Assembly (NCBI GenBank): GCA_028282785.1
Contig: JANQHE010000037.1
Location: 1-64,000 of the forward strand
From: Bacteroidales bacterium
GTDB taxonomy: Bacteria; Bacteroidota; Bacteroidia; Bacteroidales; UBA12077
Direction: 5' to 3'
DNA length: 64,000 nucleotides
Shown: piece by piece, positions 33,501 through 42,376 of the stretch
How the letters are laid out: each line of letters opens with the position of its first letter
How positions within the stretch are numbered: the first letter of the stretch is position 1
Program-made: the position numbers and the translations under genes
The notes under the pieces: generated by a model
Databases searched by the model: none
Seen by the model: the letters and a program-made list of their open reading frames with translations, nothing else
Told to the model about the DNA's origin: nothing

Positions 33501-36419
33501 TTATAATGTACCCTTAAATTCAAATCCCAATTTTGATTGTAAATCGGTTAATTTTGAAAATATCTTTTTTAGTATTGATCTTTCTATTTCGCTAATTTGT
33601 CTGGGGTTGATATAATTATCCGGTTCTTGCCCTTTATGCAACAAATCAAGCTGATGTTTTAACCTAAAAGTCATTAAGTAGTTATATGCGTCTGTGATGC
33701 TTTTCTCATCTTTATCAGAAAAGATGCCTTTTTCCACTAATGCATGAAGTCTTTCCAAAGAATTTACAGCATTTACTTTGTTCTTTAATGAAAATACTCT
33801 CAAAAATCCTGTAAGAATAGTTATTACTTGTTTAATGTCAAAGGCGGATTTGTGTTCATCACCTGATTCAACAATAAAGTTTCCAAAAAAACTAATGGGT
33901 GGTTTAAGTGATAATATTGTTTGAGCAAGATGATATAAAAATACCGCTCTATTATGTTTGATCTCTTCGATATGGTTTAGTAAATCGCAACTCAAGGTGG
34001 CATCGCCTTCTAAAAATCTCATATCGTAAAAGATACTTGTATCGATCAAAGATTGTGGTGTTGAAGAACTTATCCATTGATTAAAATACTTTTTCCAGAC
34101 GGTTAATGGTTGACACCACTTTGGGTTTTGTGTCATAACTTCTCCATTACAATAAGTATAACCAATAAAATCAAGCCAAAAATTAATTTCTTTCCCCAGT
34201 TTTAAGAAATAGTTTTGTGTATCAATGAGTTTATCCTCAGGAATATCTTCAAAAATAAATGCATTATCCTGATCTGTTGCTAAGGTTTGTTCTTGCCTGC
34301 CAACACTTCCCAATGTGATAAAAGCGTATTTTACCGGAGCCATTCCAATTTCTTCTTTACACAAGAAAATTACTCTTTTTGTAATTTGATCTGAAATATT
34401 ACTTATTAATCCAGTTAGCTTTTGTACCTTCATTCCGCTTTGCATCAAAGCCTTTACCAATGGTGACAACTGATTGTAGCATTCTTTAAGTTCCTCCTTA
34501 GTTTCGGCAGCTTTTATTTTATGAGTTAACATTGTTTGAGAATGATGTTGCGCATTTGCGAGATCTTCCAAACTTAAAATGCCGGTAACATCTCCACTCT
34601 GATTAACCATACATATATGTTTTACCTGCTTAGCTCTCATTTTAAGGATAGCTTCGAATAACATTCGGTTTTCTAAAATTGTTATCAATGGAGCTACCAT
34701 TACTTTATGGATTTTTTCTTCAAAATCTATATTCTCTGCTACTACTTTGTCTCTTAAATCCGAATCAGAAAAAGTTCCAACAGGAATTCCTTCCTTAGTC
34801 TCGACTAATATTACATCGGAATTTGTTCTTGCCATAACTTTAACAACCTTTTTGACAGGTTCATCAAGATAACATCTGGTAACAGGTCTTTCCAATGTTT
34901 TTACCGCTTGATTGAGAAAATTATTAGCAACTTGTAAATCCTCTACCAATTGTTGATTTTCTTGCTGCTTTTTAAGTTGTTGGCTAACATCCTGTATTAT
35001 TCCATCGCAATATCGCTGGTTTTCATCAGAGTTATCAGAAATAAATAAAGAAGCCTTAACGGTAACCACAGAATTTTCTTTGGTTTTTATCCTTACAATT
35101 TGATCAATTACTTCATTATCAGCAAATAGTTTATGTAAAATTTCCTTTTTATTTTCTTTATCAGAAAAAACTTCTAAAATATTCAATTTAGAAATTTCTT
35201 CTCGTGTATAGCCAAATAGCTTAAGTGCTGCATTATTAATATCTATAAAGCTTCCTTTCCTTCCTAAAGTTGATCTAAAAACTCCAATATTGACCTGATC
35301 CGTCATTAATTTAAATCGTTCAACCTGATGGTCTAATTCCTTTTTTGCCAGTTCTGTTTTACTAACATCTTTAAGCGCTAATAAACAGCCATACTTATTT
35401 TCAAATACAATAGAAGATACACTAATATGTACTCCAATCATATCGTCATCTTTTTTTCTTAGGTTAGTTTCCAAACTTAAAATTCCCGACTCTCTTTCAG
35501 ACGGATTCTTTTCAAGGAAATTATTTAAGAGTGATGCGGTATTTTCTTCGAATAACGAATGGTAATCTATAACTTTTAATTCTTGATTGGTATAACCTAA
35601 AAGTTTACATGCAGGAGCATTAACATAAGAAATTCTTTGGTCTAAAATCATTACAACTCCTTCGGTTGAAGCCTCTACTAATGTTTTATATTTTTCCCTT
35701 GATAATTTTAAATCATTGAGGGCTTTTCGTTTTTTATTTTCAAGTCGAAGATTTTGAATTACAATATATGTTAGAATAATAGATATAATAACCATTATTA
35801 AAATTGAAATATAAATCAATCTTTTCTCAAGAGTTTTTATTTCCTGGTACATATCTTCCAGGTAAATACCGGTACCAACAACCCAACCCCAGGGTTCAAA
35901 ACCTTTTACAAAAGATAATTTAGGTACAATATGCGTTGAATCATCTTTCCATTGCCACATATAATTCACATAACCTTCTCCGGAACTTTTTACTACTTCA
36001 ACACATTCAATAAAAAGCTTTTTCCCATGCGGATCTTGATATTCAGACAGGTTTTGTCCATTCAGATCAGGCCTATATGGATGAATTATCATTTTTGGTC
36101 GCATATCGGTTATCCAGAAATAATCTTTAAAGCTATCGCCATAACGAAGATTACCAACTGCATCGATTGCCATTTCTATTGCCTGCTCTTGAGTTATTAG
36201 TCCTTCATTTTCCTCATGATGATAGTTTTCGAGTATACTCCATGCAGAATTTGTAAGCTCCCTTATGGTTTCTTTTTTTCTATTCATTAAAGAAACTTCA
36301 TAATATGGAACTATAACAAAGAAAAATACCAGAATAAATATGGTAAGCGTAACAAAAGCCGGGAATATAATATTAATTGGCAATCGCCTTTTTTCTCTTT
36401 TTTCTGTCATATTTAACAA
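33501..36419 (-). CDS. Cache-PAS-PAS-CBS-DUF294 signalling protein (972 aa)
   Basis: Two membrane segments (about residues 17-38 and 199-219) enclose a single Cache domain. The Cache domain carries YGDSFKDYFWITDMRPKMII, HPYRPDLNGQNLSEY and GWVVGTGIYLEDM, the sCache_2 marks. Two PAS domains (about 240-480) and a CBS pair (about 515-640: MARTNSDVILVETKEGIPVG, LEDLANAQ) follow. Next comes the DUF294 nucleotidyltransferase-like domain with ITLGSVGRQEQTLATDQDNA near residue 700, and its helical C-terminal partner. There is no histidine kinase or cyclase output. The nucleotidyltransferase-like part is the likely output, as in GlnD-type regulators. In many proteobacteria a CBS/DUF294 protein lies beside acetate-permease-type symporters. 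Here it diverges from such a pair, which supports a role in sensing and controlling carboxylate uptake. Confidence 0.85.
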   Translation of the reverse strand: MLNMTEKREKRRLPINIIFPAFVTLTIFILVFFFVIVPYYEVSLMNRKKETIRELTNSAWSILENYHHEENEGLITQEQAIEMAIDAVGNLRYGDSFKDYFWITDMRPKMIIHPYRPDLNGQNLSEYQDPHGKKLFIECVEVVKSSGEGYVNYMWQWKDDSTHIVPKLSFVKGFEPWGWVVGTGIYLEDMYQEIKTLEKRLIYISILIMVIISIILTYIVIQNLRLENKKRKALNDLKLSREKYKTLVEASTEGVVMILDQRISYVNAPACKLLGYTNQELKVIDYHSLFEENTASLLNNFLEKNPSERESGILSLETNLRKKDDDMIGVHISVSSIVFENKYGCLLALKDVSKTELAKKELDHQVERFKLMTDQVNIGVFRSTLGRKGSFIDINNAALKLFGYTREEISKLNILEVFSDKENKKEILHKLFADNEVIDQIVRIKTKENSVVTVKASLFISDNSDENQRYCDGIIQDVSQQLKKQQENQQLVEDLQVANNFLNQAVKTLERPVTRCYLDEPVKKVVKVMARTNSDVILVETKEGIPVGTFSDSDLRDKVVAENIDFEEKIHKVMVAPLITILENRMLFEAILKMRAKQVKHICMVNQSGDVTGILSLEDLANAQHHSQTMLTHKIKAAETKEELKECYNQLSPLVKALMQSGMKVQKLTGLISNISDQITKRVIFLCKEEIGMAPVKYAFITLGSVGRQEQTLATDQDNAFIFEDIPEDKLIDTQNYFLKLGKEINFWLDFIGYTYCNGEVMTQNPKWCQPLTVWKKYFNQWISSSTPQSLIDTSIFYDMRFLEGDATLSCDLLNHIEEIKHNRAVFLYHLAQTILSLKPPISFFGNFIVESGDEHKSAFDIKQVITILTGFLRVFSLKNKVNAVNSLERLHALVEKGIFSDKDEKSITDAYNYLMTFRLKHQLDLLHKGQEPDNYINPRQISEIERSILKKIFSKLTDLQSKLGFEFKGTL

Positions 36420-36424
36420 GTCTT

Positions 36425-37168
36425 TTAAATACGAATAGCTTCAATGGTTCTATTAATTGTATCAAATACTATATAACCGTTTTTGGATTTCCCTCTGGCT
36501 ATAGCCGGACAAAGAATTATATATGGTTCTGCTCCAAGCGAATATAATCCAAATTTATTGATTTTTAAACTCTTACCTGTTACAACCCCAACACCATCCA
36601 TATGTGTATGTCCAACAAAGGAAATATTTATTTCATTCTTTTTCATCCAATCAAAGTGCAGAGCAAAACCACTTTTATTATTGAAAAATGTAGTTAGGTT
36701 TCCATTAATATCAGGGTATATAAAATGGGAGAACGAAACTTTACCGGATTCAGTATCCAAAACTTCCCATGATTTAAGGTTTTTTATCTTATCAAAATCA
36801 TTATTTTGTAAATCTGTTGTAGCTTCATTTTTATAAGTAAAATACAAATGTTCATACTTTCTGATTTTTTCATCCATTGGGATTGAATACCAATTTTCCG
36901 GAAAAAGAATTTCTTTATAATAATGAGGAATCCGCTCAACAGCATTTATTTCATGATTACCTGCAATTATTGTAACAGAATTTTCATACAACAATTCATA
37001 ACATCCTTTTGCAGTTCTTGTATCCTCATACGTATAATAGGTATTTTCAAACCCCATTACATCACCCAAACAAAGCACTTTATCTATATTTAATTTAGAT
37101 ATCGCTGCCATAACTGCACAAAGGCTTATAAAATCTTCATGTATATCAGAAATAATTGCAACGCGCAT
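36425..37168 (-). CDS. Metallophosphoesterase (247 aa)
   Basis: A calcineurin-like phosphoesterase. All motifs are present: ISDIHEDF (Asp8, His10), LCLGDVMGF (Asp36), IAGNHEI and VGHTHMDG. The protein resembles small cytoplasmic phosphodiesterases and protein phosphatases of the YfcE/ApaH-like group. It has no signal peptide. It ends five bases before the start of the Cache-PAS-CBS-DUF294 gene on the same strand, so translation is probably coupled. It may undo or modify whatever nucleotide signal that protein makes, which is inference from order. Its start is divergent from the DUF485/symporter operon, sharing a 237-base promoter region. Confidence 0.88.
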   Translation of the reverse strand: MRVAIISDIHEDFISLCAVMAAISKLNIDKVLCLGDVMGFENTYYTYEDTRTAKGCYELLYENSVTIIAGNHEINAVERIPHYYKEILFPENWYSIPMDEKIRKYEHLYFTYKNEATTDLQNNDFDKIKNLKSWEVLDTESGKVSFSHFIYPDINGNLTTFFNNKSGFALHFDWMKKNEINISFVGHTHMDGVGVVTGKSLKINKFGLYSLGAEPYIILCPAIARGKSKNGYIVFDTINRTIEAIRI

Positions 37169-37405
37169 ATGTAATAGCTTTTTTTATAAAAATACTTAAG
37201 AAATATTATTTTACCCAAAAATTATCAAACATTAAAATGTTCCAATCTATTATAAAATATTAAGTATATAAGGTCTACTTTACTGATTTATAAAATTGTA
37301 TCTTACTAATTTTGCCTTGTATACGAGGAGATTTTTTTTATATTTAGCAATTATTTTAATTCTTGATAACAATTAAACTATTTTATAAACTAAAAAACGA
37401 AACTT

Positions 37406-37687
37406 ATGGATCATGGACCAGCAGTAGTTTTAGGTGAAGATAAAGCTTCCAGGAGAAAACAAAAATTGGGAGTTAAGATGTTCATCTTATATTCATTAGT
37501 TTACGCAGCTTTCGTAGCGATTGGCGTAATTGACTATAAATTAATGGGAAAAATTGTACTTGGCAATTTAAATCTTGCCGTAGTTTATGGATTTGGCCTT
37601 ATAATTTTTGCAATACTATTAGGCTTAATCTATAACTGGAGATGTACAAAATTTGAAAACGAAATGAATAAGGAGGAACAATCATGA
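37406..37687 (+). CDS. DUF485 small membrane protein, symporter partner (93 aa)
   Basis: HGPAVVLGEDKASRRKQKLG followed by two membrane segments (KMFILYSLVYAAFVAIGVID and NLAVVYGFGLIIFAILLGLI) is the DUF485 (YjcH-type) pattern. Such proteins accompany ActP-like acetate permeases. The stop codon overlaps the start of the symporter gene (ATGA at 37684-37687), and AAGGAGG precedes it, so the two are translationally coupled. A TAATTTTG box at 37307-37314 is a candidate -7 element. Confidence 0.9.
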   Translation: MDHGPAVVLGEDKASRRKQKLGVKMFILYSLVYAAFVAIGVIDYKLMGKIVLGNLNLAVVYGFGLIIFAILLGLIYNWRCTKFENEMNKEEQS

Positions 37688-39600
37688 TATATGAAGCTTC
37701 AGCATTTGCGGTATTATTATTCGTATTATTTGTAGCCTTTGTTTTAGGCTTATCTTTTTATTTTGGTAGAAAAACAAAATCGTCCAGCGGTTATTTTGCC
37801 GCAGGTGGTACAATTAACTGGGCTGTAAATGGTGTTGCCTTTGCAGGTGATTACCTATCTGCTGCATCATTTCTGGGGATTTGCGGTATGATTGCATTTG
37901 TAGGATATGATGGATTTTTATACTCTATCGGTTATCTTGCGGGTTGGGTTGTTGCATTATTCCTGGTAGCAGAACCTTTAAAACGTTTAGGTAAGTATAC
38001 ATTTACAGATGCTCTTGATTCCAAATTTAATTCAAAAGCAATTCAGCTTACAGCAGCAATTAGTACTTTAATTGTTTCAATATTCTATTTGATTCCGCAA
38101 ATGGTAGGCGCAGGTGCACTTGTAACTCCACTTCTTGGATTACCACATTGGGTTGGTGTTGTTATTGTTGGTGCCATTGTTGTTTTTATTGTTGCCACTG
38201 CAGGTATGACATCTACAACATATGTTCAGTTTATTAAAGGTGGTTTGTTAATTATATTCTCTATAATTCTTTCTATTTATATTTTTAACAACGGACTTAA
38301 GTTAAAACCAGATCATGATACTCAAAAGTACCATAATTTTGTCAGTGTTGTTCCAACTATGGATAGCACCAACACAATGGTCGTTGAAGGCTATAACGTA
38401 ATTGGAAGTGTTGAAAATAAAGGAAAGCAATTCTTCAAACTAGAAAAAAATGGTGTAAACCGTTGGTTTAAATTATATAACAAAGAAAACGGAAATGTTT
38501 TAACAGAAGTACTTTCAATTACTGATGTAAAAGGCGGTGATAGATTATATAATGGTGAACCAAAACAAAATGCTAAGTTCTACCAAATCGGCCATATGAG
38601 TAAAATTATTGTAAATGGCGAAGAAGTTGATAAAACCGGACCATTAGGACCATTTAAATTTATATCGACCATTGGACAGGGAGATGTTGTAAGATTCTTA
38701 AAAGATAAGTTTAAAGATGGTGAAAACTCAGTACAGGTTTGGTATCAGGAAGTTACTGCCGGTAGCGAAATGTTAACACCGGGACTTAAGTTTAAAATTG
38801 GTAAAGGTGCCACTCCGATTACAAAACTTAACTTTGTATCGTTAATGTTAGCATTATTCTTAGGAACTGCTTCGTTACCACACGTTCTTATCAGATATTA
38901 CACAGTACCTAGTCAAAGAGATGCCAGAAAATCAACAATTATCGCAATTGCTGCGATTGGTAGTTTCTACATTCTAACTTTATTCATGGGATTGGGTGCT
39001 TCAGTAAATGGAGTACTTGATGTTGAAAGCAGTAACATGTCAGCTCCTTTATTAGCAAAAGCATTTGGTGTTGGATTATTCTCAATTATTTCTGCAATTG
39101 CGTTTGCAACAATTTTAGGAACTGTTAGTGGGCTAATTGTAGCTTCTTCCGGAGCAATTGCTCATGATTTAGTAGACAGATATCTGGGTAAAAACCTTAC
39201 GGACGACGCTAAAGTTAGAGCAGGAAAAATTGCTGCTATTCTTGTAGGTGCTCTTGCTATTGTTTTAGGTATAGCATTTAAAGGTATGAATGTATCATTC
39301 TTAGTAGGGTGGGCATTTGCTGTTGCTGCGTCTGCTAATCTGCCGGCAATTTTAATGTTATTATTCTGGAAAAAGACAACTGCAAAGGGTATTGCCTGGT
39401 CTATTGTTGCCGGTATTGTTTCAGCATTAGGAATTATCTTAACTTCTCCTACCATGTGGGATCGTTATGGATTAAGAGCAGAAGATGCTTTCCATTCGCT
39501 TGATAATCCTGCAATTATTTCATTTACTTTGGCTTTATTGACTTTAGTATTTGTGTCTTTAGCTGATAAAAAAAATAAAACGGCTGGTGAATTAGAATAA
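37684..39600 (+). CDS. Sodium:solute symporter, acetate-permease-like (638 aa)
   Basis: A secondary transporter of the SSS family, VC2705/ActP-like subgroup, probably importing acetate or another short carboxylate with Na+. About thirteen membrane segments are visible. Family blocks are AGGTINWAVNGVAFAGDYLS, AASFLGICGMIAFVGYDGFL, TFTDALDSKFNSKAIQL, ASLPHVLIRYYTVPSQRDAR and ASSGAIAHDLVDRYL. Between segments, about residues 205-375, lies a soluble beta-rich insert (FVSVVPTMDSTNTMVVEGY to EMLTPGLKFKIG) that shorter ActP proteins lack. Such an insert is known in some members of this subgroup. The gene overlaps DUF485 by four bases and ends before a strong terminator. It is divergent from the metallophosphoesterase and Cache-DUF294 genes. 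Confidence 0.92.
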   Translation: MIYEASAFAVLLFVLFVAFVLGLSFYFGRKTKSSSGYFAAGGTINWAVNGVAFAGDYLSAASFLGICGMIAFVGYDGFLYSIGYLAGWVVALFLVAEPLKRLGKYTFTDALDSKFNSKAIQLTAAISTLIVSIFYLIPQMVGAGALVTPLLGLPHWVGVVIVGAIVVFIVATAGMTSTTYVQFIKGGLLIIFSIILSIYIFNNGLKLKPDHDTQKYHNFVSVVPTMDSTNTMVVEGYNVIGSVENKGKQFFKLEKNGVNRWFKLYNKENGNVLTEVLSITDVKGGDRLYNGEPKQNAKFYQIGHMSKIIVNGEEVDKTGPLGPFKFISTIGQGDVVRFLKDKFKDGENSVQVWYQEVTAGSEMLTPGLKFKIGKGATPITKLNFVSLMLALFLGTASLPHVLIRYYTVPSQRDARKSTIIAIAAIGSFYILTLFMGLGASVNGVLDVESSNMSAPLLAKAFGVGLFSIISAIAFATILGTVSGLIVASSGAIAHDLVDRYLGKNLTDDAKVRAGKIAAILVGALAIVLGIAFKGMNVSFLVGWAFAVAASANLPAILMLLFWKKTTAKGIAWSIVAGIVSALGIILTSPTMWDRYGLRAEDAFHSLDNPAIISFTLALLTLVFVSLADKKNKTAGELE

Positions 39601-39617
39601 AATTTATTTTACAAAAA

Positions 39618-39644
39618 AACCGGATATTTAACGAATATCCGGTT
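39618..39644. terminator. Strong bidirectional terminator
   Basis: AACCGGATATT (39618-39628) and AATATCCGGTT (39634-39644) form a perfect 11-bp stem with a 5-base loop, with A- and T-tracts on both sides. It separates the symporter gene from the convergent gene at 39671. Confidence 0.92.
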
Positions 39645-39670
39645 TTTTATATTATAAATTCAATACTATA

Positions 39671-40252
39671 CTACCAATATATTACGTAAGTACATTTATG
39701 GGCTCCTCCAGCCCTACAGCCCATGGCTACACCTTCCTTAAATGATACTTTAACTCCTGCAGGTTTAAATCTATTGGCTACTGATTTAATTACCCCTTTG
39801 TCAAACGCACAAGGGTAAGGGTTCTCACAGATCATGGTAATTTCTTTTTCTCCGGTTTTCTGATATTTATAATGTCCAATTCCTTCCAACATAACTCCGG
39901 TTTCCGGATTAAACAAGGGCGTTCCATTTATTCTGTGATTCATATGATAAGCAATATCAATGGATTGAAATGCAGTTTCCAGCGAATTAACATCAGGTGG
40001 CCATTCTGCATTTTCAGGCACCTTTTGACCAATGCTTATTAATGTTTGTTCACCAATAGTTTTGGAAATTTCTTTGAAAGCATTTAACCATGCTTGTTGA
40101 GAATACCATTGATTTGGTTGAGGGTTTTCGATCCCATTTTTTGATAAAACTAATTTTGCCGAAGCTTCAAAGCCTTTCATTCCATCCAATACCGATAGAA
40201 TCGTTCGGCCATTGACCTCAACATTTTTGTTAAAAGCAACGAATTCAGCCAT
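39671..40252 (-). CDS. V4R-like/heme-NO-associated-like protein of unknown role (193 aa)
   Basis: A cytoplasmic protein without signal peptide. It begins EFVAFNKNVEVNGRTILSVL and ends with FKEGVAMGCRAGGAHKCTYV then IYW. A cysteine-flanked end (Cys-x-x-x-Gly-x-x-x-Cys before a final strand) with the preceding alpha/beta unit resembles the 4-vinyl-reductase (V4R) and HNOB-like fold, which binds small hydrophobic ligands or metal. Additional cysteines occur in ICENPYPCAFDKGVIKS. The match is by pattern only. It is a single gene, convergent to the symporter and divergent from yceI. Confidence 0.5.
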   Translation of the reverse strand: MAEFVAFNKNVEVNGRTILSVLDGMKGFEASAKLVLSKNGIENPQPNQWYSQQAWLNAFKEISKTIGEQTLISIGQKVPENAEWPPDVNSLETAFQSIDIAYHMNHRINGTPLFNPETGVMLEGIGHYKYQKTGEKEITMICENPYPCAFDKGVIKSVANRFKPAGVKVSFKEGVAMGCRAGGAHKCTYVIYW

Positions 40253-40413
40253 ATATTGTCTATTTAGTTTGTAGTAAAAACAAATATAATGTATAAAAAG
40301 ATTAAAATCAATTCGTTTAAAATTTAATTATACTAAACTTTTTGTTCAGTTTATTGTTTATTAATCTAAACATTTATTAAACAAAACTGATTTTAAACCA
40401 AAACTCAAATACA

Positions 40414-40971
40414 ATGAAGAAATTATTTATTTTATTAGCTGTATTCCTGATCGGATTTAATTTATCTGCTCAGGATTTGAATGTAAACAAATCAAAATTA
40501 AAATGGACCGGAAAAAAAGTTACCGGTGAACACTGGGGTTATGTAGATTTAAAAGGAGGAGCCCTAACCTTGAAAAATAATAAAATTACCAGTGGTACGT
40601 TTACAATTGATATGAACAGTCTTGTATGTGAAGACCTGGAAAGTCCTGAGTGGAACCAAAAATTGGTTGGGCATTTAAAATCTGATGATTTTTTTAGTGT
40701 GGATAAATTTCCTGTTGCTACTTTAACCATTAAGGAAAGTACCAGTTTTAAAAGTGGAGAAGCAGAGGTTAAAGCAGACCTTACTATTAAGGGTATTACG
40801 GAAGAAATCATGTTTAAGGCAAAAAAAGTAGATAATACTTTTAAAGCATCTATTATTGTTGACAGAACCAAATATGATGTTCGTTATGGTTCGGGTAAAT
40901 TCTTCGACAACCTAGGTGATAATATGATTTACGATGATTTTACTTTAGATGTAAAGATTGTTACAGAATAA
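40414..40971 (+). CDS. YceI-family periplasmic lipid-binding protein (185 aa)
   Basis: A signal peptide (LFILLAVFLIGFNLSAQ) is followed by the YceI lipocalin-like fold: NVNKSKLKWTGKKVTGEHWG, GYVDLKGGALTLKNNKITSG, FTIDMNSLVCEDLE, HLKSDDFFSVDKFPVATLTI, ADLTIKGITEEIMFKA and the end IYDDFTLDVKIVTE. All family blocks (GxHxG-like EHWG, DFF, FP.a...t) are present and the length is normal. YceI proteins bind polyisoprenoids and are linked to stress at low or high pH. It is a single gene followed by a terminator. Confidence 0.93.
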   Translation: MKKLFILLAVFLIGFNLSAQDLNVNKSKLKWTGKKVTGEHWGYVDLKGGALTLKNNKITSGTFTIDMNSLVCEDLESPEWNQKLVGHLKSDDFFSVDKFPVATLTIKESTSFKSGEAEVKADLTIKGITEEIMFKAKKVDNTFKASIIVDRTKYDVRYGSGKFFDNLGDNMIYDDFTLDVKIVTE

Positions 40972-40992
40972 TTCTTCGAAGTAATAAATTTC

Positions 40993-41016
40993 AGGGAGCT
41001 TAATTATAAGCTCCCT
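40993..41016. terminator. Bidirectional terminator after yceI
   Basis: AGGGAGCTTA (40993-41002) and TAAGCTCCCT (41007-41016) form a perfect 10-bp stem followed by TATTTTT. It separates yceI from the convergent lipoprotein gene. Confidence 0.88.
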
Positions 41017-41030
41017 TATTTTTAAATAAT

Positions 41031-41972
41031 TTAATATAAATTCAGATCAAGTTCTTTACCAATAGAAAATAGAAAGTTTCCGGTTGCAACATCAACAAGG
41101 ATGTCGCCGTCGCATAATGGATGAAATTCATAAAGAACATGACCAAAAACAATATCATTATTGTTATCGGATATTGCAACTTCAACGTCCTGCATAAAAA
41201 CATAACCATGTGAAGGATTTTTAATACAATCAGAAGAAAATTCAACATCGATCATTGCCATTTGTAAAGCTTCTGCTGATGATTCTGTGTCAAAATCTTC
41301 AACGGAAACCGCTTGTTGTCCCCCAAAAATATTGAACTCATCATCGTATAAGTCATCGAAAGTTCCATTATGATATACGTCGATGATCCAGGCATTTTGT
41401 GCTACTGCAATATCCGTATTCGTAGTACTATAGACCCTTTCATTATTTAATTTATCTAAACTTTCATTCATTTCCGATGATGTTAAATCAAGCCCATAAC
41501 CAGAATAAGAATCTATATTTATATCGACTGAAACATAAACCGCAGTTGTTTTATCATTTATTGGATCATATATGATAGGAAAAGCAACAATATTATTTAG
41601 CCTAAAACTTCCAACATTAACATCCATATCAGTAAAAAATACAGAAACCAAAGCAGTATTCTCATCTGTTTGTACATATGCTACAAGCATTTCACCATAA
41701 TTGTCGTCCTTAAATTGATACGGATAGTTTGTTTCAGTATCAACATATAACAGATTTGTACTTTTTATTTTTTCAGATTTAAAGACACCGGTTTTTAAAC
41801 CTTTCATGTCCATAGTTACTAAAGAAGCTGCATAACCGATCGGTACAGTAGTTTTGATTGTTCTGGTAACAGGCCCAACGGGAGGATCCTGAAACCATTC
41901 CCTTATTGGATTATCTTTTCGGCATGAAGTGACTATCAAAATAATTAATATAAAGTAAAAATATTTTCTCAT
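41031..41972 (-). CDS. Lipoprotein of unknown function (313 aa)
   Basis: The lipobox FYFILIILIVTSCRKDNP gives a lipidated cysteine near residue 17. The mature part is rich in acidic residues and beta strands (TVPIGYAASLVTMDMKGLKT, LVAYVQTDENTALVSVFFTD and ISDNNNDIVFGHVLYEFHPL), with no enzyme signature. It looks like a surface lipoprotein of unknown role. It is a single gene, divergent from the 108-aa membrane protein. Confidence 0.65.
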   Translation of the reverse strand: MRKYFYFILIILIVTSCRKDNPIREWFQDPPVGPVTRTIKTTVPIGYAASLVTMDMKGLKTGVFKSEKIKSTNLLYVDTETNYPYQFKDDNYGEMLVAYVQTDENTALVSVFFTDMDVNVGSFRLNNIVAFPIIYDPINDKTTAVYVSVDINIDSYSGYGLDLTSSEMNESLDKLNNERVYSTTNTDIAVAQNAWIIDVYHNGTFDDLYDDEFNIFGGQQAVSVEDFDTESSAEALQMAMIDVEFSSDCIKNPSHGYVFMQDVEVAISDNNNDIVFGHVLYEFHPLCDGDILVDVATGNFLFSIGKELDLNLY

Positions 41973-42038
41973 GAGTAATTAAATTAGTTTGGTAAATTTG
42001 TATACATAAATCATTCCAATTAGTTACAAAGCTTTATT

Positions 42039-42365
42039 ATGAAAAAATATTATCGAATAGCAGCTTACCTTTTGATTCTGTTAGGTGTCGTTCATTCCAG
42101 CTTTACACCGGTTTTTTACAAAAACTTTAATGCCGATGCATTATGGTTTTTTGGTAGCGGATTAAGTTATATTTTCATGGGATTATATAATCTTGCATCA
42201 CTTAAAGTGAATATTAAAAGTATTACAAGCATGGCTATAATCTTAAATTTCTTAGGCACAATATTTACGATAGCAATTACATATATTTTAAGGGAACCAC
42301 AAGCGTTTATAGCGTTAGTACTAGTTATTTTTATCTTTTTAAGTAGTTTATTTTTGAAAAGGTAA
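42039..42365 (+). CDS. Small four-helix membrane protein (108 aa)
   Basis: Four hydrophobic segments (RIAAYLLILLGVVHSSFTPV, ALWFFGSGLSYIFMGLYNLA, MAIILNFLGTIFTIAITYIL and AFIALVLVIFIFLSSLFL) make up nearly the whole protein. The GVVHSSFTP histidine and FGSGLSYIFMGLYNL recall small DoxX-like or hypothetical membrane proteins of Bacteroidota. A TAAATTTG box at 41993-42000 is a possible -7 element. It is convergent with the next gene, 11 bases away. Confidence 0.65.
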   Translation: MKKYYRIAAYLLILLGVVHSSFTPVFYKNFNADALWFFGSGLSYIFMGLYNLASLKVNIKSITSMAIILNFLGTIFTIAITYILREPQAFIALVLVIFIFLSSLFLKR

Positions 42366-42376
42366 TCTGCATCTCA

